28,548 nt of DNA from DATMER01 sp036277235. GTDB lineage: Bacteria; Acidobacteriota; Thermoanaerobaculia; Multivoradales; UBA5704. How positions within the stretch are numbered: the first letter of the stretch is position 1; every line of letters starts with the position of its first letter. Both the position numbers and the translations under genes were made by a program. This document shows positions 5,612 to 14,241 of this stretch, in pieces. The stretch spans positions 1 to 28,548 of the forward strand of contig DASUNJ010000351.1 of NCBI GenBank assembly GCA_036277235.1, written 5' to 3'. Under the pieces are notes generated by a model, which saw only the letters and a program-made list of their open reading frames with translations, did not search any database and was not told where the DNA came from.

Positions 5612-8308
5612 ATGGACATGGAGCGCTGGCAGCAGGTGCGGTCCCTGTTCGGCTCGGCTCTCGAACGTTCTACCGAGGAGTGGCCCGTCTGGCTCGTTGC
5701 CGCGTGCGGCAGCGACGCGGCGTTGCGCGACGAGGTCCAGTCCCTCCTCGCCGCTCATCACGGAGGGGGCAGCCTCCTGCCGGAGCCCGGCCCTTCTTCT
5801 CCGGACCCCCTGATCGGCCAGCAGATCGGCCCTTACGAGGTGCAGCGGCGCCTCGGCGGGGGAGGGATGGGCATCGTCTACCTCGCCGCGCGGATCGACG
5901 GGCAGTTCCGGAAGCGCGTCGCCCTCAAAGTGCTCAAGCCCGGCATGGATTCCGAGGAGATCCTGCGCCGCTTCCGCACGGAGCGGCAGATCCTCGCCGC
6001 GCTCGACCATCCCAACATCGCCCGGCTGCTCGACGGCGGCACGACCGGGCGCGGGCTGCCTTTCTTCGTGATGGAGTACGTCGAGGGACGGCCGATCACC
6101 GCGTACTGCGAGCAGGAGGGACTGCCGATCACCGCGCGCCTGGAGCTGTTTCGCACCGTCTGCTCGGCGGTGCAGTTCGCCCATCAGAACCTGGTCGTAC
6201 ACCGGGACCTGAAGCCCGCCAACATCCTGGTCGGCGGCGACGGCACGCCCAAGCTGCTCGACTTCGGGATCGCCAAGCTGCTCAACCCGGAGCTCGCGGC
6301 GCAGACCCTGGCGCTGACGTCGAACGGCGCCCAGCCGCTCACGCTGGAGTACGCGAGCCCGGAACAGATCCGGGGCGGGCACATCACGACGGCGAGCGAC
6401 GTGTACTCGCTCGGCGTCGTGCTCTACGAGCTGCTGTCCGGCCGGCATCCCTACCGCGACGGTTGCACGATCGAGGAGATGGTGCACCAGGTTACCGAGG
6501 TGGAGCCAGCGGCCCCGAGCAGCGCCGCCTCGCAACGGGAATCCAGAACGTTGGCCGGCGATCTCGACTGCATCGTGCTCACCGCGCTGCGCAAGGAGCC
6601 GCGGCACCGCTACGCATCCGTCGAACAGCTCTCCGCGGATATCCGGCGTTTCCTGGAGGGGCGGCCGATCCTGGCGCGCAAGGCCACCGTGGGCTATCGG
6701 TTCGGCAAGTTCGCGCGCCGGCACCGGCTCGGCGTGGCGGTCGCGGCGACCGCGCTGCTCGCGGTTCTCCTCTTCGGAGCCGGGATGGGAGCCCTGGCCC
6801 TGCGACTGGCGCAGGAGCGCGAGCGGGCAGAGCTGGCGCAGCGGAGGGCCGAGCAGGTGACGGCATTCCTGACGGAGATCTTCGAGGTTTCCGATCCCCG
6901 GAAGTCGAGCGGCGAGACGATCACGGCGCGCGCGATCCTCGATGCGGGTGCCCGCCGGATCGGCACCGACCTCGAGGATCAGCCTGAGGTTCAGGCGGAT
7001 CTGATGGCTACGCTGGGCATGATCTATCACCGCCTGGGCCTCGGCCAGCGCGCCCTCCCGCTGGTCGAGGCGGCTCTGGCGCGGCGCCGGCAACTGCTCG
7101 GGCCGGATCACCCGAAGGTCGCTCAGAGCCTCAACGACCTGGGCGTGCTCCAGGAGCGCGACGGAAAGTACCCCGCGGCCGAGGCCAGCTACCGGCAGGC
7201 CCTGGCCATCCGGCGCCAGCAGCTCGGGCCGCTCCATCCGGACGTGGTGGAGAGCTTGAGCGACCTGGCGGCCGTGCTCTGGGCGCAGGGGGAGTACGAG
7301 GCGGCGGAGAAGCAGTGGCGCGAAGTGCTGGCGATGCGGCGCAAGCTCTTCGGGGACGGCCATGTGGCCGTGGCCGGCAGTCTGAACAATCTGGCGATCG
7401 CACTGTTCTCCCGCGGCCGGTATCGGGAGGCCGAGCCCCTTCTGCGCGAAGCGCTTGCGATCCGCCGCGCGCTCCTCGGCGAGACCCACGTAGAGGTCGC
7501 CGACGGCCTCGGCAACCTGGCGCAAGTCCTCCAGGCCCAGGGGAGCCATGCGGAGGCCGAACGGCTCGAGCGCGCCCGGCTCGACCTGTACCGGAAGCTC
7601 CTCGACCGCGATCACCCGCACGTCGCCAGGAGCCTGAACAATCTCGGCTTCCTTCTCCAGATCCGGGGCCGGTACCGGGAGGCGGAGCCGCTTCAGCTGG
7701 AGGCGCTCGCCATCCGCCGGCAGCGGTTGGGGGAGACGCATCCCGACGTGGCCCAGAGCCTGTACAACCTGGGTGTCGTCGCCGAGGGACTGGGGGACCT
7801 CGCCGCCGCCGAGAACCACCACCGCGCGGCGCTCGACATCCGGCGCAGCGTCTTCGGCGGGGAACATCCGCATGTGGCCGACAGCCTGGGCCAGCTCGCA
7901 TCGATCCAGGTACGCCAGGGCAGGATGGACAGCGCCGAGGCGTACCTCCGCGAGGCGCTCGCGATCCGGCGCAAGGCGCTCGGCCCCGACCATCCGGAGA
8001 CGGCGACGCTCCTCGGCGAGCTCGCCGCCCTGTCGGCCACGAAAGGGGAATTCGCAGCCTGCGAAGGTCTGGCGCGCGAGGCGGTCGGCCGGCTCGCCGC
8101 GGTGCAGACCCCGGAGACCTGGACCTGGGAGGCCGCCGCGGCGCAGAGCGTCCTCGGTTCCTGCCTTTCCGGTCTCGGCCGGCTGCAAGAGGGGAGGCCG
8201 CTGCTCGCGGCAAGCTACTCGGCCCTGCGCATGAAGCTGGGCGAGGATGCCCTGCCCACTCGTGACGCGCACCGGCGGCTGCTGTCCGTTGCGGCGAGAT
8301 CGCGGTGA
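5612..8308 (+). CDS. Membrane Ser/Thr protein kinase with kinesin-light-chain-like TPRs
   Basis: The start at 5612 has AAGGAGGG about 8 nt upstream, giving 898 residues. A PknB-type kinase domain (about 73-350) shows the glycine loop LGGGGMGIVYLA, ALK with Lys106, HRDLKPANIL with catalytic Asp199, DFG at Asp217 and SPEQ at Glu251, so it looks active. A basic stretch precedes one membrane helix at about 373-398. The C-terminal 450 residues, predicted extracytoplasmic, hold about eight or nine 42-residue TPRs of the kinesin light chain type (repeating A..YREALAIRR..LG..HP.VA.SLNNL). TPRs bind proteins or peptides, so this is a plausible sensor. It is transcribed with the ECF sigma factor ending 4 nt upstream and is paralogous to the kinase at 10012. 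Confidence 0.93.
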   Translation: MDMERWQQVRSLFGSALERSTEEWPVWLVAACGSDAALRDEVQSLLAAHHGGGSLLPEPGPSSPDPLIGQQIGPYEVQRRLGGGGMGIVYLAARIDGQFRKRVALKVLKPGMDSEEILRRFRTERQILAALDHPNIARLLDGGTTGRGLPFFVMEYVEGRPITAYCEQEGLPITARLELFRTVCSAVQFAHQNLVVHRDLKPANILVGGDGTPKLLDFGIAKLLNPELAAQTLALTSNGAQPLTLEYASPEQIRGGHITTASDVYSLGVVLYELLSGRHPYRDGCTIEEMVHQVTEVEPAAPSSAASQRESRTLAGDLDCIVLTALRKEPRHRYASVEQLSADIRRFLEGRPILARKATVGYRFGKFARRHRLGVAVAATALLAVLLFGAGMGALALRLAQERERAELAQRRAEQVTAFLTEIFEVSDPRKSSGETITARAILDAGARRIGTDLEDQPEVQADLMATLGMIYHRLGLGQRALPLVEAALARRRQLLGPDHPKVAQSLNDLGVLQERDGKYPAAEASYRQALAIRRQQLGPLHPDVVESLSDLAAVLWAQGEYEAAEKQWREVLAMRRKLFGDGHVAVAGSLNNLAIALFSRGRYREAEPLLREALAIRRALLGETHVEVADGLGNLAQVLQAQGSHAEAERLERARLDLYRKLLDRDHPHVARSLNNLGFLLQIRGRYREAEPLQLEALAIRRQRLGETHPDVAQSLYNLGVVAEGLGDLAAAENHHRAALDIRRSVFGGEHPHVADSLGQLASIQVRQGRMDSAEAYLREALAIRRKALGPDHPETATLLGELAALSATKGEFAACEGLAREAVGRLAAVQTPETWTWEAAAAQSVLGSCLSGLGRLQEGRPLLAASYSALRMKLGEDALPTRDAHRRLLSVAARSR

Positions 8309-8372
8309 TACCAGCCGGCAATCCGAAGCCGACCGAGGAGTTTGCGAAGGCAGGATGTCGCCGCTGCGGAGA

Positions 8373-9248
8373 CTAGGCGCCTTTCGAGGTCAGCGTCTTG
8401 GTCACGTTTTGAACCGGAGGCGGGGGAGTTTCCCACGAGCGGCCGCAGGTGAGCTCTCCGTCTTTCGAGAGCACCCAGTCGACCGCCTCCTTGAGGCCTT
8501 TGCCGTCCAACCCTTGCGGCTTCGCGATCGAAGCGAGATAGCCGCCCGGGAACCGCTGCACGGTCATGGGGGCCCAGAGCTTTGGGAGGTTGGGGGAGGG
8601 ATCGGGCAGGCCGCCGGGCAGCTCTTTGAGGAGGAGCGCGAGGCGTCCGCCCAGGAAGAACCGCTCCGACTCGATCTTTCCCCCCTTGGGAAGCTTTTGC
8701 TTGAGGCCCTTGTAAGCCCGGTAGACGATGTCGCGCACGTCCGACTCCGGCTCCTTCTTCACGCGGAAGCCGGGCCAGGCGACATGGCCCGACCCGTCGG
8801 AGCACGCCTCGCACATGGCCAGGAACCCGGCCAACCACTCCTCGCTCGCTTGTTCCACCTCCTCGTCCCCGTACACCATGGAAGCGAGGCGCGCGAGCAA
8901 CGCTCGCCCGATGTGCATCCCGTCGTGCGGCACGGAGCACCCTTGCTCGGTGACCATCTGCCCCGTCTTCGCCTCTTCCGCGAAGTAGTTGAGGGTTTGC
9001 CGCCGGAAGTTCGCCAACTCGGGGCCCTGGATCATCAGCTCGTATACGTACCGCGAGAAACGTCCCATGCTCTTGTAATTCTGAGACGCACCGCCAGGCG
9101 CCTTGAATCCCTCCGGCATGGAAAGGTACTCCGTGAAGGGAGGGAGCTCGGTAAGGCCCGCCCGGCCGACGAAGACGTCGGTAAGCGTCGACATGCGTTC
9201 CATGAACGTCTGGGCTGACTTGCCTTTGGCGCTATTTTCATCTGGCAT
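8373..9248 (-). CDS. Hypothetical protein (291 aa), unrecognised, between the two sigma/kinase modules
   Basis: I chose MPDENSAKG at 9248, with GGGGAA about 8 nt upstream; a start at 9317 would add 23 residues with no better signal. The protein has no signal peptide or membrane segment. It is mixed helical with Cys in CSVPHDGMHIG (about residue 105) and in CEACSDGSGHVAWPG (about 146-160). The C-terminus contains a proline run before VQNVTKTLTSKGA. CEAC...H could bind a metal, but no known zinc-finger spacing is complete. It converges with the first kinase (64-nt gap) and diverges from the second sigma factor (198-nt gap), so it may share a control region with the latter. Function unknown. Confidence 0.7.
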   Translation of the reverse strand: MPDENSAKGKSAQTFMERMSTLTDVFVGRAGLTELPPFTEYLSMPEGFKAPGGASQNYKSMGRFSRYVYELMIQGPELANFRRQTLNYFAEEAKTGQMVTEQGCSVPHDGMHIGRALLARLASMVYGDEEVEQASEEWLAGFLAMCEACSDGSGHVAWPGFRVKKEPESDVRDIVYRAYKGLKQKLPKGGKIESERFFLGGRLALLLKELPGGLPDPSPNLPKLWAPMTVQRFPGGYLASIAKPQGLDGKGLKEAVDWVLSKDGELTCGRSWETPPPPVQNVTKTLTSKGA

Positions 9249-9446
9249 TTTGCGTTCCCCCTGGCTTGCCGCGGTGTCCGGTAAAGGAATACGCAGCCAA
9301 GCCTCGAAACCCGACATCGGCGGGTCTCAGCCATTCTTCTCGAACACCGGTTGGCTCATTTTAACGCATCCGGGATTTCAATGCGGCAGGCGTCCCCCTT
9401 CTCCTGTGCCGAGCACCTAGGCTTATAGAGGAGAAGCCACGGCCTC

Positions 9447-10022
9447 ATGATCGCTGCTCATGAAGTGACCGATTTGCTGGTCCGTTGGGGGGAGGGGGAC
9501 CGCGGCGCGCTGACGACGCTCACGCCTCTGGTCTATGTCGAGCTGCGCCGCCTGGCGGCGCGGGCTTTGTCGCGCGAGCGTCCGGACCACACGCTCGAAC
9601 CCACGGCTCTGGTCCACGAGGCATTCATGCGCCTGCACGGCGGGCGGCCGGCCTCGTGCGACGACCGTCTTCATTTCCTCTCGCTGGCGGCCCGGTTGAT
9701 GCGGTGCATCCTGGTGGATCACGCGCGCTCCCAGAGGGCCGCTCGGCGGGGGGCCGGAGCCTTGAAGCTGCCTCTCGAAAGGATCGAGGAGCTGGCGGTT
9801 TGCGGTTCGCCGGTCGACCTCCTGGATCTCGATGCCGCCCTTTCCGAGCTGGCGGCGGCCGACGCCCGCAAGGCCCGGGTCGTCGAGCTGCGCTTCTTCG
9901 GCGGCCTGTCGGTGAAGGAGGCGGCGGAGGTCCTGGGCGTTTCGATGCCCACCGTGATCCTCGACACCCGCCTTGCCCGGGCCTTCCTGTTCGATCGTTT
10001 GGGGAGCGGACGTGCATCCTGA
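9447..10022 (+). CDS. ECF-type RNA polymerase sigma factor, paralogue of the one at 5044
   Basis: The 191-residue protein has the same plan as its paralogue: VELRRLAARALSRERPDHTL and TALVHEAFMRLH in region 2, a basic HARSQRAARRG linker, and ARVVELRFFGGLSVKEAAEVLGVS in region 4. The recognition helix differs: where the family normally has TVKRDW..ARAWL, this protein has TVILDTRLARAFL, losing the basic residues and the Trp. This may change promoter preference or weaken DNA contact. The downstream kinase begins at GTG 10012, overlapping this gene by 11 nt, so the two are translationally coupled. Confidence 0.9.
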   Translation: MIAAHEVTDLLVRWGEGDRGALTTLTPLVYVELRRLAARALSRERPDHTLEPTALVHEAFMRLHGGRPASCDDRLHFLSLAARLMRCILVDHARSQRAARRGAGALKLPLERIEELAVCGSPVDLLDLDAALSELAAADARKARVVELRFFGGLSVKEAAEVLGVSMPTVILDTRLARAFLFDRLGSGRAS

Positions 10023-12282
10023 GCGCTTCCAACAGGTTGAACGGCTGTTCGGCGCGGTGGTGGAACGCCCGGAGGTCGAACGCCAGGCGCTCCTCGCCGG
10101 GGAAGAAGCGGACCTGATCGCGGACGTGGAGCGCCTGCTGGCCGCGGATGCCCGAGCCGGACGCTTTTTGGAGGACGCCGTGGCGTCCGGGGCCGCGGCG
10201 CTCCAGGACGAGACGGGCCTTCGGCTGGGTCCTTACCGGCTGGTCCGCGAGCTGGGCCGCGGCGGCATGGGCGTGGTCTATCTCGCCGAGCGCGACGACG
10301 AGGAGTTCCAGCAGCGGGTTGCCATCAAGCTGCTCCACCGCGGTCTCGAAACCGGCGAGATCGTGGCCCGTTTCCAGACCGAGAGGCAGATCCTCGCCCA
10401 TCTCGACCATCCGTCGATCGCCCGCCTGCTCGACGGCGGGACGAGCGCGGACGGCCGACCCTACTTCGTCATGGAGCTGATCGAAGGCAAGCCGATCGAC
10501 GTCCATGCCGAGGGCCTGTCCCTGCGCGGGCGCCTGGAGCTGATGATCGAGGTGCTCGCGGCGGTCCGCGAGGCGCACCGGAACCTGGTGGTGCACCGGG
10601 ACCTCAAGCCTTCCAACGTGCTGGTGACCGCGGACGGCCGGCCCAAGCTGCTCGACTTCGGAGTGGCCAAGGTCCTCGCTTCCGAAGCGCGTCCGGACCT
10701 CACCAGCCACGGTCTGGCTCTTCCCATGACGCTCGCGTGGGCCAGCCCGGAGCAGGTCCTGGGCCTGCCGGTGACCACGGCGACGGACGTCTACGCCCTC
10801 GGCGTCCTGCTCTACCGGCTGCTCACCGGCTGCCATCCCTATCCGATCGAGGGCAGGTCCGTGCGCGAGATCGAGCGCTTGATCCTCGAGCACCGTCCAG
10901 AACGGCCGAGCGCGGTGGCGCCCTTGCCGCGCTGGCTCCGCGGCGATCTCGACACCATCGTCCTCGGCGCCCTCGCGAAGGAGCCGGCCGAGCGCTACGG
11001 CTCGGTCGAGCGGCTGGCGGAGGACATGGGCCTCGTCCTCCAGGGCCGGCCGATCACCTTTCGGCCCACGCCGCTCCGGATTCGCGCGCTCAAGTTCGTC
11101 CGCCGGCATCGATGGGGGACTGCCGCCGCCGTTCTGATCGCGGCCCTCTCTCTGAGCCTCGCCGGCAGCCTGGCCGTGGGCTCGGCGCGCACCGCCCGCG
11201 AGCGCGACCGCGCCACTCAGGTGGCCTCGCTGCTCGTCGACCTGTTCGAGATCGCCGACCCGGGGGAGCGGCGCGGCAGCTCGATCACCGCCCGGGAGCT
11301 GCTCGACCAGGGTACCGACCGCGTGCTCCAGCGCCTGGGCGGGCAGCCCGAGACCCAGGGCACGATGCTGACGACCCTGGGCCGGCTCTACGTTCAGCTC
11401 GGGCTCTACGACCGCGCCGTGGAGGTGCTCGGGGAGAGCGTCGCCGTCGAGCGCCGCCGGGGAGAGGACCACCCGGACCTCGTCCTGGCCTTGCGGGGCC
11501 TCGGCCGCGCGCTGGCGCTCGGCGGCCGTTTCGCCGAGGCCGAGCCGGTCTTTCGCGAGGTGGTCGAACGGGCCCGCCGGCTCTACCCCGCGGACCACAA
11601 GGAGGTCGCGATCAGCCTCAACAATCATGCCCTGGTACAGCACGACCTCGGCCACTATGCGGCAGCCGAGCCGCTCTACCGGGACGCGGTCGAGCTGGAG
11701 CGCCGGAACGGGTCCGGGTCGACCGTAGCGCGTGCCAATTGGGCGCTGCTGCTCATCGATCTCGGCCGGTACGATGAGGCCACGGCCCTGTGCCGGGAGA
11801 TCCTGGCGTTGCGGGAGAAGGAGTCGAAGCCGGCTGGAGTCGCGAGCATCCTCGAGTACCTGGCCATGGCCCTCCAGGGCGCGGGCAGGCTCGACGAGGC
11901 CGAGGCGGCGGCGAGGAGGAGCCTGGCCCTGCGCGAGCGCCACCTGAGCCCCGACGACCGCGACGTCGCGCGCAGCCGCAACGTGCTCGGAGCCGTGCTG
12001 CGCGACCGCGGCGACCTGGACGGTGCAGAGGTGCTGCTGCGCCGCGCCCTGGCCGAGCGCCGGCGCCTGCTCGGACCCGGCCATGCCGAGGTGGCGGTCA
12101 GCCTGGAAGACCTGGGGGACCTGCTCGCCGCCCGGGGCCGCCACGCCGAGGCCGCACAGATGTTCGCCGAGGCGATCCGGGTCCTCTCCTCCTCATTCTC
12201 CGCCAGCCACCCGACGGTCGCCCGCCTCGAAATGAAAAAGGCCGGGCGCCGCGCGCGCGGCGCCCGCGCCGGGCTTCACTGA
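10012..12282 (+). CDS. Membrane Ser/Thr protein kinase with TPRs, paralogue of the one at 5612
   Basis: The likely start is GTG at 10012 (VHPERFQQVERLF), with GGGAG 6-7 nt upstream, giving 756 residues; the ATG at 9973 would lengthen the overlap with the sigma gene and add no homologous sequence. The kinase domain has LGRGGMGVVYLA, AIK with Lys106, HRDLKPSNVL with Asp197, DFG at Asp215 and SPEQ, so it should be active. One membrane helix spans about 368-390. The extracytoplasmic half has about six or seven kinesin-light-chain-like TPRs, fewer than in its paralogue. The final codons are made of a GC palindrome that serves as the terminator of the convergent gene. The two coding regions overlap by 7 nt at their stops. 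Confidence 0.92.
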   Translation: MHPERFQQVERLFGAVVERPEVERQALLAGEEADLIADVERLLAADARAGRFLEDAVASGAAALQDETGLRLGPYRLVRELGRGGMGVVYLAERDDEEFQQRVAIKLLHRGLETGEIVARFQTERQILAHLDHPSIARLLDGGTSADGRPYFVMELIEGKPIDVHAEGLSLRGRLELMIEVLAAVREAHRNLVVHRDLKPSNVLVTADGRPKLLDFGVAKVLASEARPDLTSHGLALPMTLAWASPEQVLGLPVTTATDVYALGVLLYRLLTGCHPYPIEGRSVREIERLILEHRPERPSAVAPLPRWLRGDLDTIVLGALAKEPAERYGSVERLAEDMGLVLQGRPITFRPTPLRIRALKFVRRHRWGTAAAVLIAALSLSLAGSLAVGSARTARERDRATQVASLLVDLFEIADPGERRGSSITARELLDQGTDRVLQRLGGQPETQGTMLTTLGRLYVQLGLYDRAVEVLGESVAVERRRGEDHPDLVLALRGLGRALALGGRFAEAEPVFREVVERARRLYPADHKEVAISLNNHALVQHDLGHYAAAEPLYRDAVELERRNGSGSTVARANWALLLIDLGRYDEATALCREILALREKESKPAGVASILEYLAMALQGAGRLDEAEAAARRSLALRERHLSPDDRDVARSRNVLGAVLRDRGDLDGAEVLLRRALAERRRLLGPGHAEVAVSLEDLGDLLAARGRHAEAAQMFAEAIRVLSSSFSASHPTVARLEMKKAGRRARGARAGLH
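12232..12274 (-). terminator. Intrinsic terminator for the 12276-14159 gene, inside the kinase coding sequence
   Basis: A perfect 22-nt palindrome (12244-12265, GGGCGCCGCGC and its complement) with further GC pairing outside it is followed, on the minus strand, by CTTTTTC (U-tract opposite A12235-12239). It starts right after the minus-strand stop at 12276. On the plus strand the same bases encode the Arg/Ala-rich C-terminus of the kinase. Confidence 0.75.
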
Positions 12283-14159
12283 GGCGGCTCGGCCTGCAGA
12301 ACCTGGTCCACGTCGAAGCCGAGGAACAGCGGGATCTCCCATTCGACGAGCGGATCGCCGATCGCCTCCATGCCGATGGCGTTGTTGCCGGTGGCACGGT
12401 CGAAGCGCCCGCTGATGTTCGTGTTGTTGGCGATCAGGTTGACGATCGGATCGACGTAGGTGAACGAAGTGTTGGCGAAGCGCAGGCCGGTGAACGTCTG
12501 CTGTCCGGCCAAGGCGCCGGGGAGCGTGAAGAAGCGGTGCCAGTACTGGCCGATGTTCGCGCTGGTGTTGTTCGCCGTGTTGACGTATCCCGGCCACCAG
12601 TTCGGGAAGCTGAAGTTGCCCGCGGCGCGCAGGAGCGGGGCCACCTTGCGGAGCCAGTTGCCGTCCGCGGTCGTGACATTGTGGCCCCTGCCCGGCTCCA
12701 GGCCGTTGGCGCCGTCGAGCTCCTCGCCATAGACCTTCTGGAACTGGGCGACCTGGAACGGATTCGTCTGCTCCATCACCTCGCGCATCGTCCAGCCGAT
12801 GAGGCCGGGCTTGCAGGCGGTGATGCGCGCCCAGCCGGCGAAGTTCTGGGGGATGGGGAAGAGCGCGGGCGTGATCCGCCGCACGGCTCCCGGCGGCAGG
12901 CTCGCGAAGTTGACGGTCGCGATCGGCGGGCCGCCGGTGCGGGCGAAGAAATGTACGTTGACCGGTCCGATGTCCACTCCCGTCACGTTGGCGACGCTCA
13001 TCATGGTTTCGACCGGCGGCGTCGCCGGGAGCGGTCCCGGCTGCGCGAACGGTCCGGTCTCGACGTGCTCGGGGTTGAACAGGCGCAGGGCCGGCGCGAA
13101 CTGCATCATGCCGGAGCCCATCCGCAGCCGGCCGCCGGGCACGAGGTTGGCAGGCGCGCCGTTGCCGAAGACGTCGACCATGAGGAAGTCCCCGAGGATC
13201 GGGTTGCCGTTCGAGGCCGCCGCGGTGAGGATGTTGAGGTTGAAGGGCGCGGGATTGCTCAGGTAGAACGGCTCGCCGAGCGCCCAGAGCGAGGTGTCGA
13301 GAAACATGCCGAACGGCGGCAGGGTGACGGTCTGCGAAGTGAGCGGCGTGTTCGGGGCGATGAAGCTGTTGACGGCGACCGTCGTGGGCGTCGGGTTCGG
13401 GTTGAGCACGCAGTTCAGGGGCAGCACGCCGTTCAGGAAATCTTCCGGCGCGGAGTTCGAGGCGGGGAAGGGACCGGAGAAGAGAGTCGTCGAGCTGTCC
13501 TGGCTGATCTGAAGCTGCTGCAGCGAGCCCTCTCCCGGGGAGAAGCTGTCCGGGTCGAAATAGGTCTGGCCGTTGGAGAGGGTGATCTGTCCGAAGTGAT
13601 GGAGCGTGGCGCCGACGATCGGATGATTCGCCGTCACCTCGACCGAGCCGATGCCGGGCCCGAACTGGCGAAGCTGGATCGCACCCTGGACGAACGTGTC
13701 CTCGGGGCCGAGGGTGATCGGGAGCACAGCCAGCGTCGTGCCCGCCGGATCGCGGTAGGTGATGGTGGCGTTGACCGTCAACGTCGGGCTGGGGTTGTTG
13801 ACCACCACCGCGCTCCGGAAGTCGGACATGTCGACCGGAGCGGTCTGGTTTGCATCCGGGTTGAAGAATACGCAGGCTCCCCACTTCTGCAGCGCGGCCG
13901 TCCCCTGGAGGTGCACCGACGAGTGCATCCAGTGGTAGTCGTTGCTGACCGCCGGGTTGCTGAACAGCGCCGGGTCGGCAAAGATGTCCGGCGGCGCCTG
14001 GTTGGTTCCGCTCGGGATGGGAATGGGGGTGACGGGGCAGATGGGGTGAGGGATCGGATCCGGGTCGATCACGACCTGGGCTCCGGCGGCCGAGAGCCCG
14101 AGAGCCGCCTGCAGGGAGGCGACGGCCAGAATCCGGAGCAAGGGACTGCGAAGAGTCAT
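12276..14159 (-). CDS. Large secreted protein of unknown function
   Basis: Start at 14159 (MTLRSPLLR), with AAAGGAG 6-7 nt upstream, gives 627 residues. The signal peptide (ILAVASLQAALGLSAAGA) is cut near residue 27. The mature protein begins with a Pro-rich stretch (DPDPIPHPICPVTPIPIP) and is beta-rich, with repeated segments such as PTLTVNATITYRDPAGTTLAVLPI and a middle domain containing NVHFFARTGGPP. The C-terminal 200 residues are Asn/Gly/Trp-rich (FPNWWPGYVNTANNTSANIG). Two Cys occur early (ICPV and GACVFF). Alternating hydrophobic strands suggest a surface or matrix protein; no enzyme motif is seen. The leader can form alternative hairpins that include the start codon, and the gene has its own terminator, so it is a single-gene transcript. 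It converges with the second kinase. Confidence 0.75.
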   Translation of the reverse strand: MTLRSPLLRILAVASLQAALGLSAAGAQVVIDPDPIPHPICPVTPIPIPSGTNQAPPDIFADPALFSNPAVSNDYHWMHSSVHLQGTAALQKWGACVFFNPDANQTAPVDMSDFRSAVVVNNPSPTLTVNATITYRDPAGTTLAVLPITLGPEDTFVQGAIQLRQFGPGIGSVEVTANHPIVGATLHHFGQITLSNGQTYFDPDSFSPGEGSLQQLQISQDSSTTLFSGPFPASNSAPEDFLNGVLPLNCVLNPNPTPTTVAVNSFIAPNTPLTSQTVTLPPFGMFLDTSLWALGEPFYLSNPAPFNLNILTAAASNGNPILGDFLMVDVFGNGAPANLVPGGRLRMGSGMMQFAPALRLFNPEHVETGPFAQPGPLPATPPVETMMSVANVTGVDIGPVNVHFFARTGGPPIATVNFASLPPGAVRRITPALFPIPQNFAGWARITACKPGLIGWTMREVMEQTNPFQVAQFQKVYGEELDGANGLEPGRGHNVTTADGNWLRKVAPLLRAAGNFSFPNWWPGYVNTANNTSANIGQYWHRFFTLPGALAGQQTFTGLRFANTSFTYVDPIVNLIANNTNISGRFDRATGNNAIGMEAIGDPLVEWEIPLFLGFDVDQVLQAEPPQ

Positions 14160-14201
14160 GAGGCGCTCCTTTCCGGCGGGGCCCGATCGCCCCGCCTCAT
14201 G
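14157..14201 (-). promoter_or_regulatory. Leader with two competing hairpins over the start codon
   Basis: On the minus-strand transcript CATGAGGCG (14201-14193) is complementary to CGCCTCATG (14165-14157), whose last three bases are the start codon; the Shine-Dalgarno sequence lies between. GGCGGGGC (14196-14189) can instead pair with GCCCCGCC (14182-14175). The two pairings share four bases and so compete. The first would bury the AUG; the second would leave ribosome site and AUG open. Confidence 0.4.
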
Positions 14202-14229
14202 AAAGGAAGCGGAAAAACGGCACTGGAGA

Positions 14230-14235
14230 GATAAT
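14230..14235 (+). promoter_or_regulatory. Candidate -10 element GATAAT directly before fxsA
   Basis: GATAAT ends 6 nt before the GTG at 14242. If used, transcription would begin at about the start codon, giving a leaderless mRNA. No Shine-Dalgarno sequence can fit in the gap. Confidence 0.4.
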
Positions 14236-14241
14236 CCCGGG

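Noticed and set aside
7050..8000. DNA repeats of about 126 nt
   Set aside because: They are the coding sequence of 42-residue TPRs in the kinase, not a separate repeat element.
5366..8272. Very long minus-strand reading frame opposite the first kinase
   Set aside because: The plus strand encodes a kinase with all catalytic motifs; the antisense frame is open only because of GC-rich codon bias and gives a repetitive Arg/Glu/Pro-rich product.
9625..12144. Long minus-strand reading frame opposite the second kinase
   Set aside because: It is a shadow of a clear kinase gene and has no domain or start signal.
11790..14234. Long plus-strand reading frame over the secreted-protein gene
   Set aside because: Its translation is low-complexity Arg/Gly/Glu; the minus strand has a signal peptide, ribosome site and terminator.
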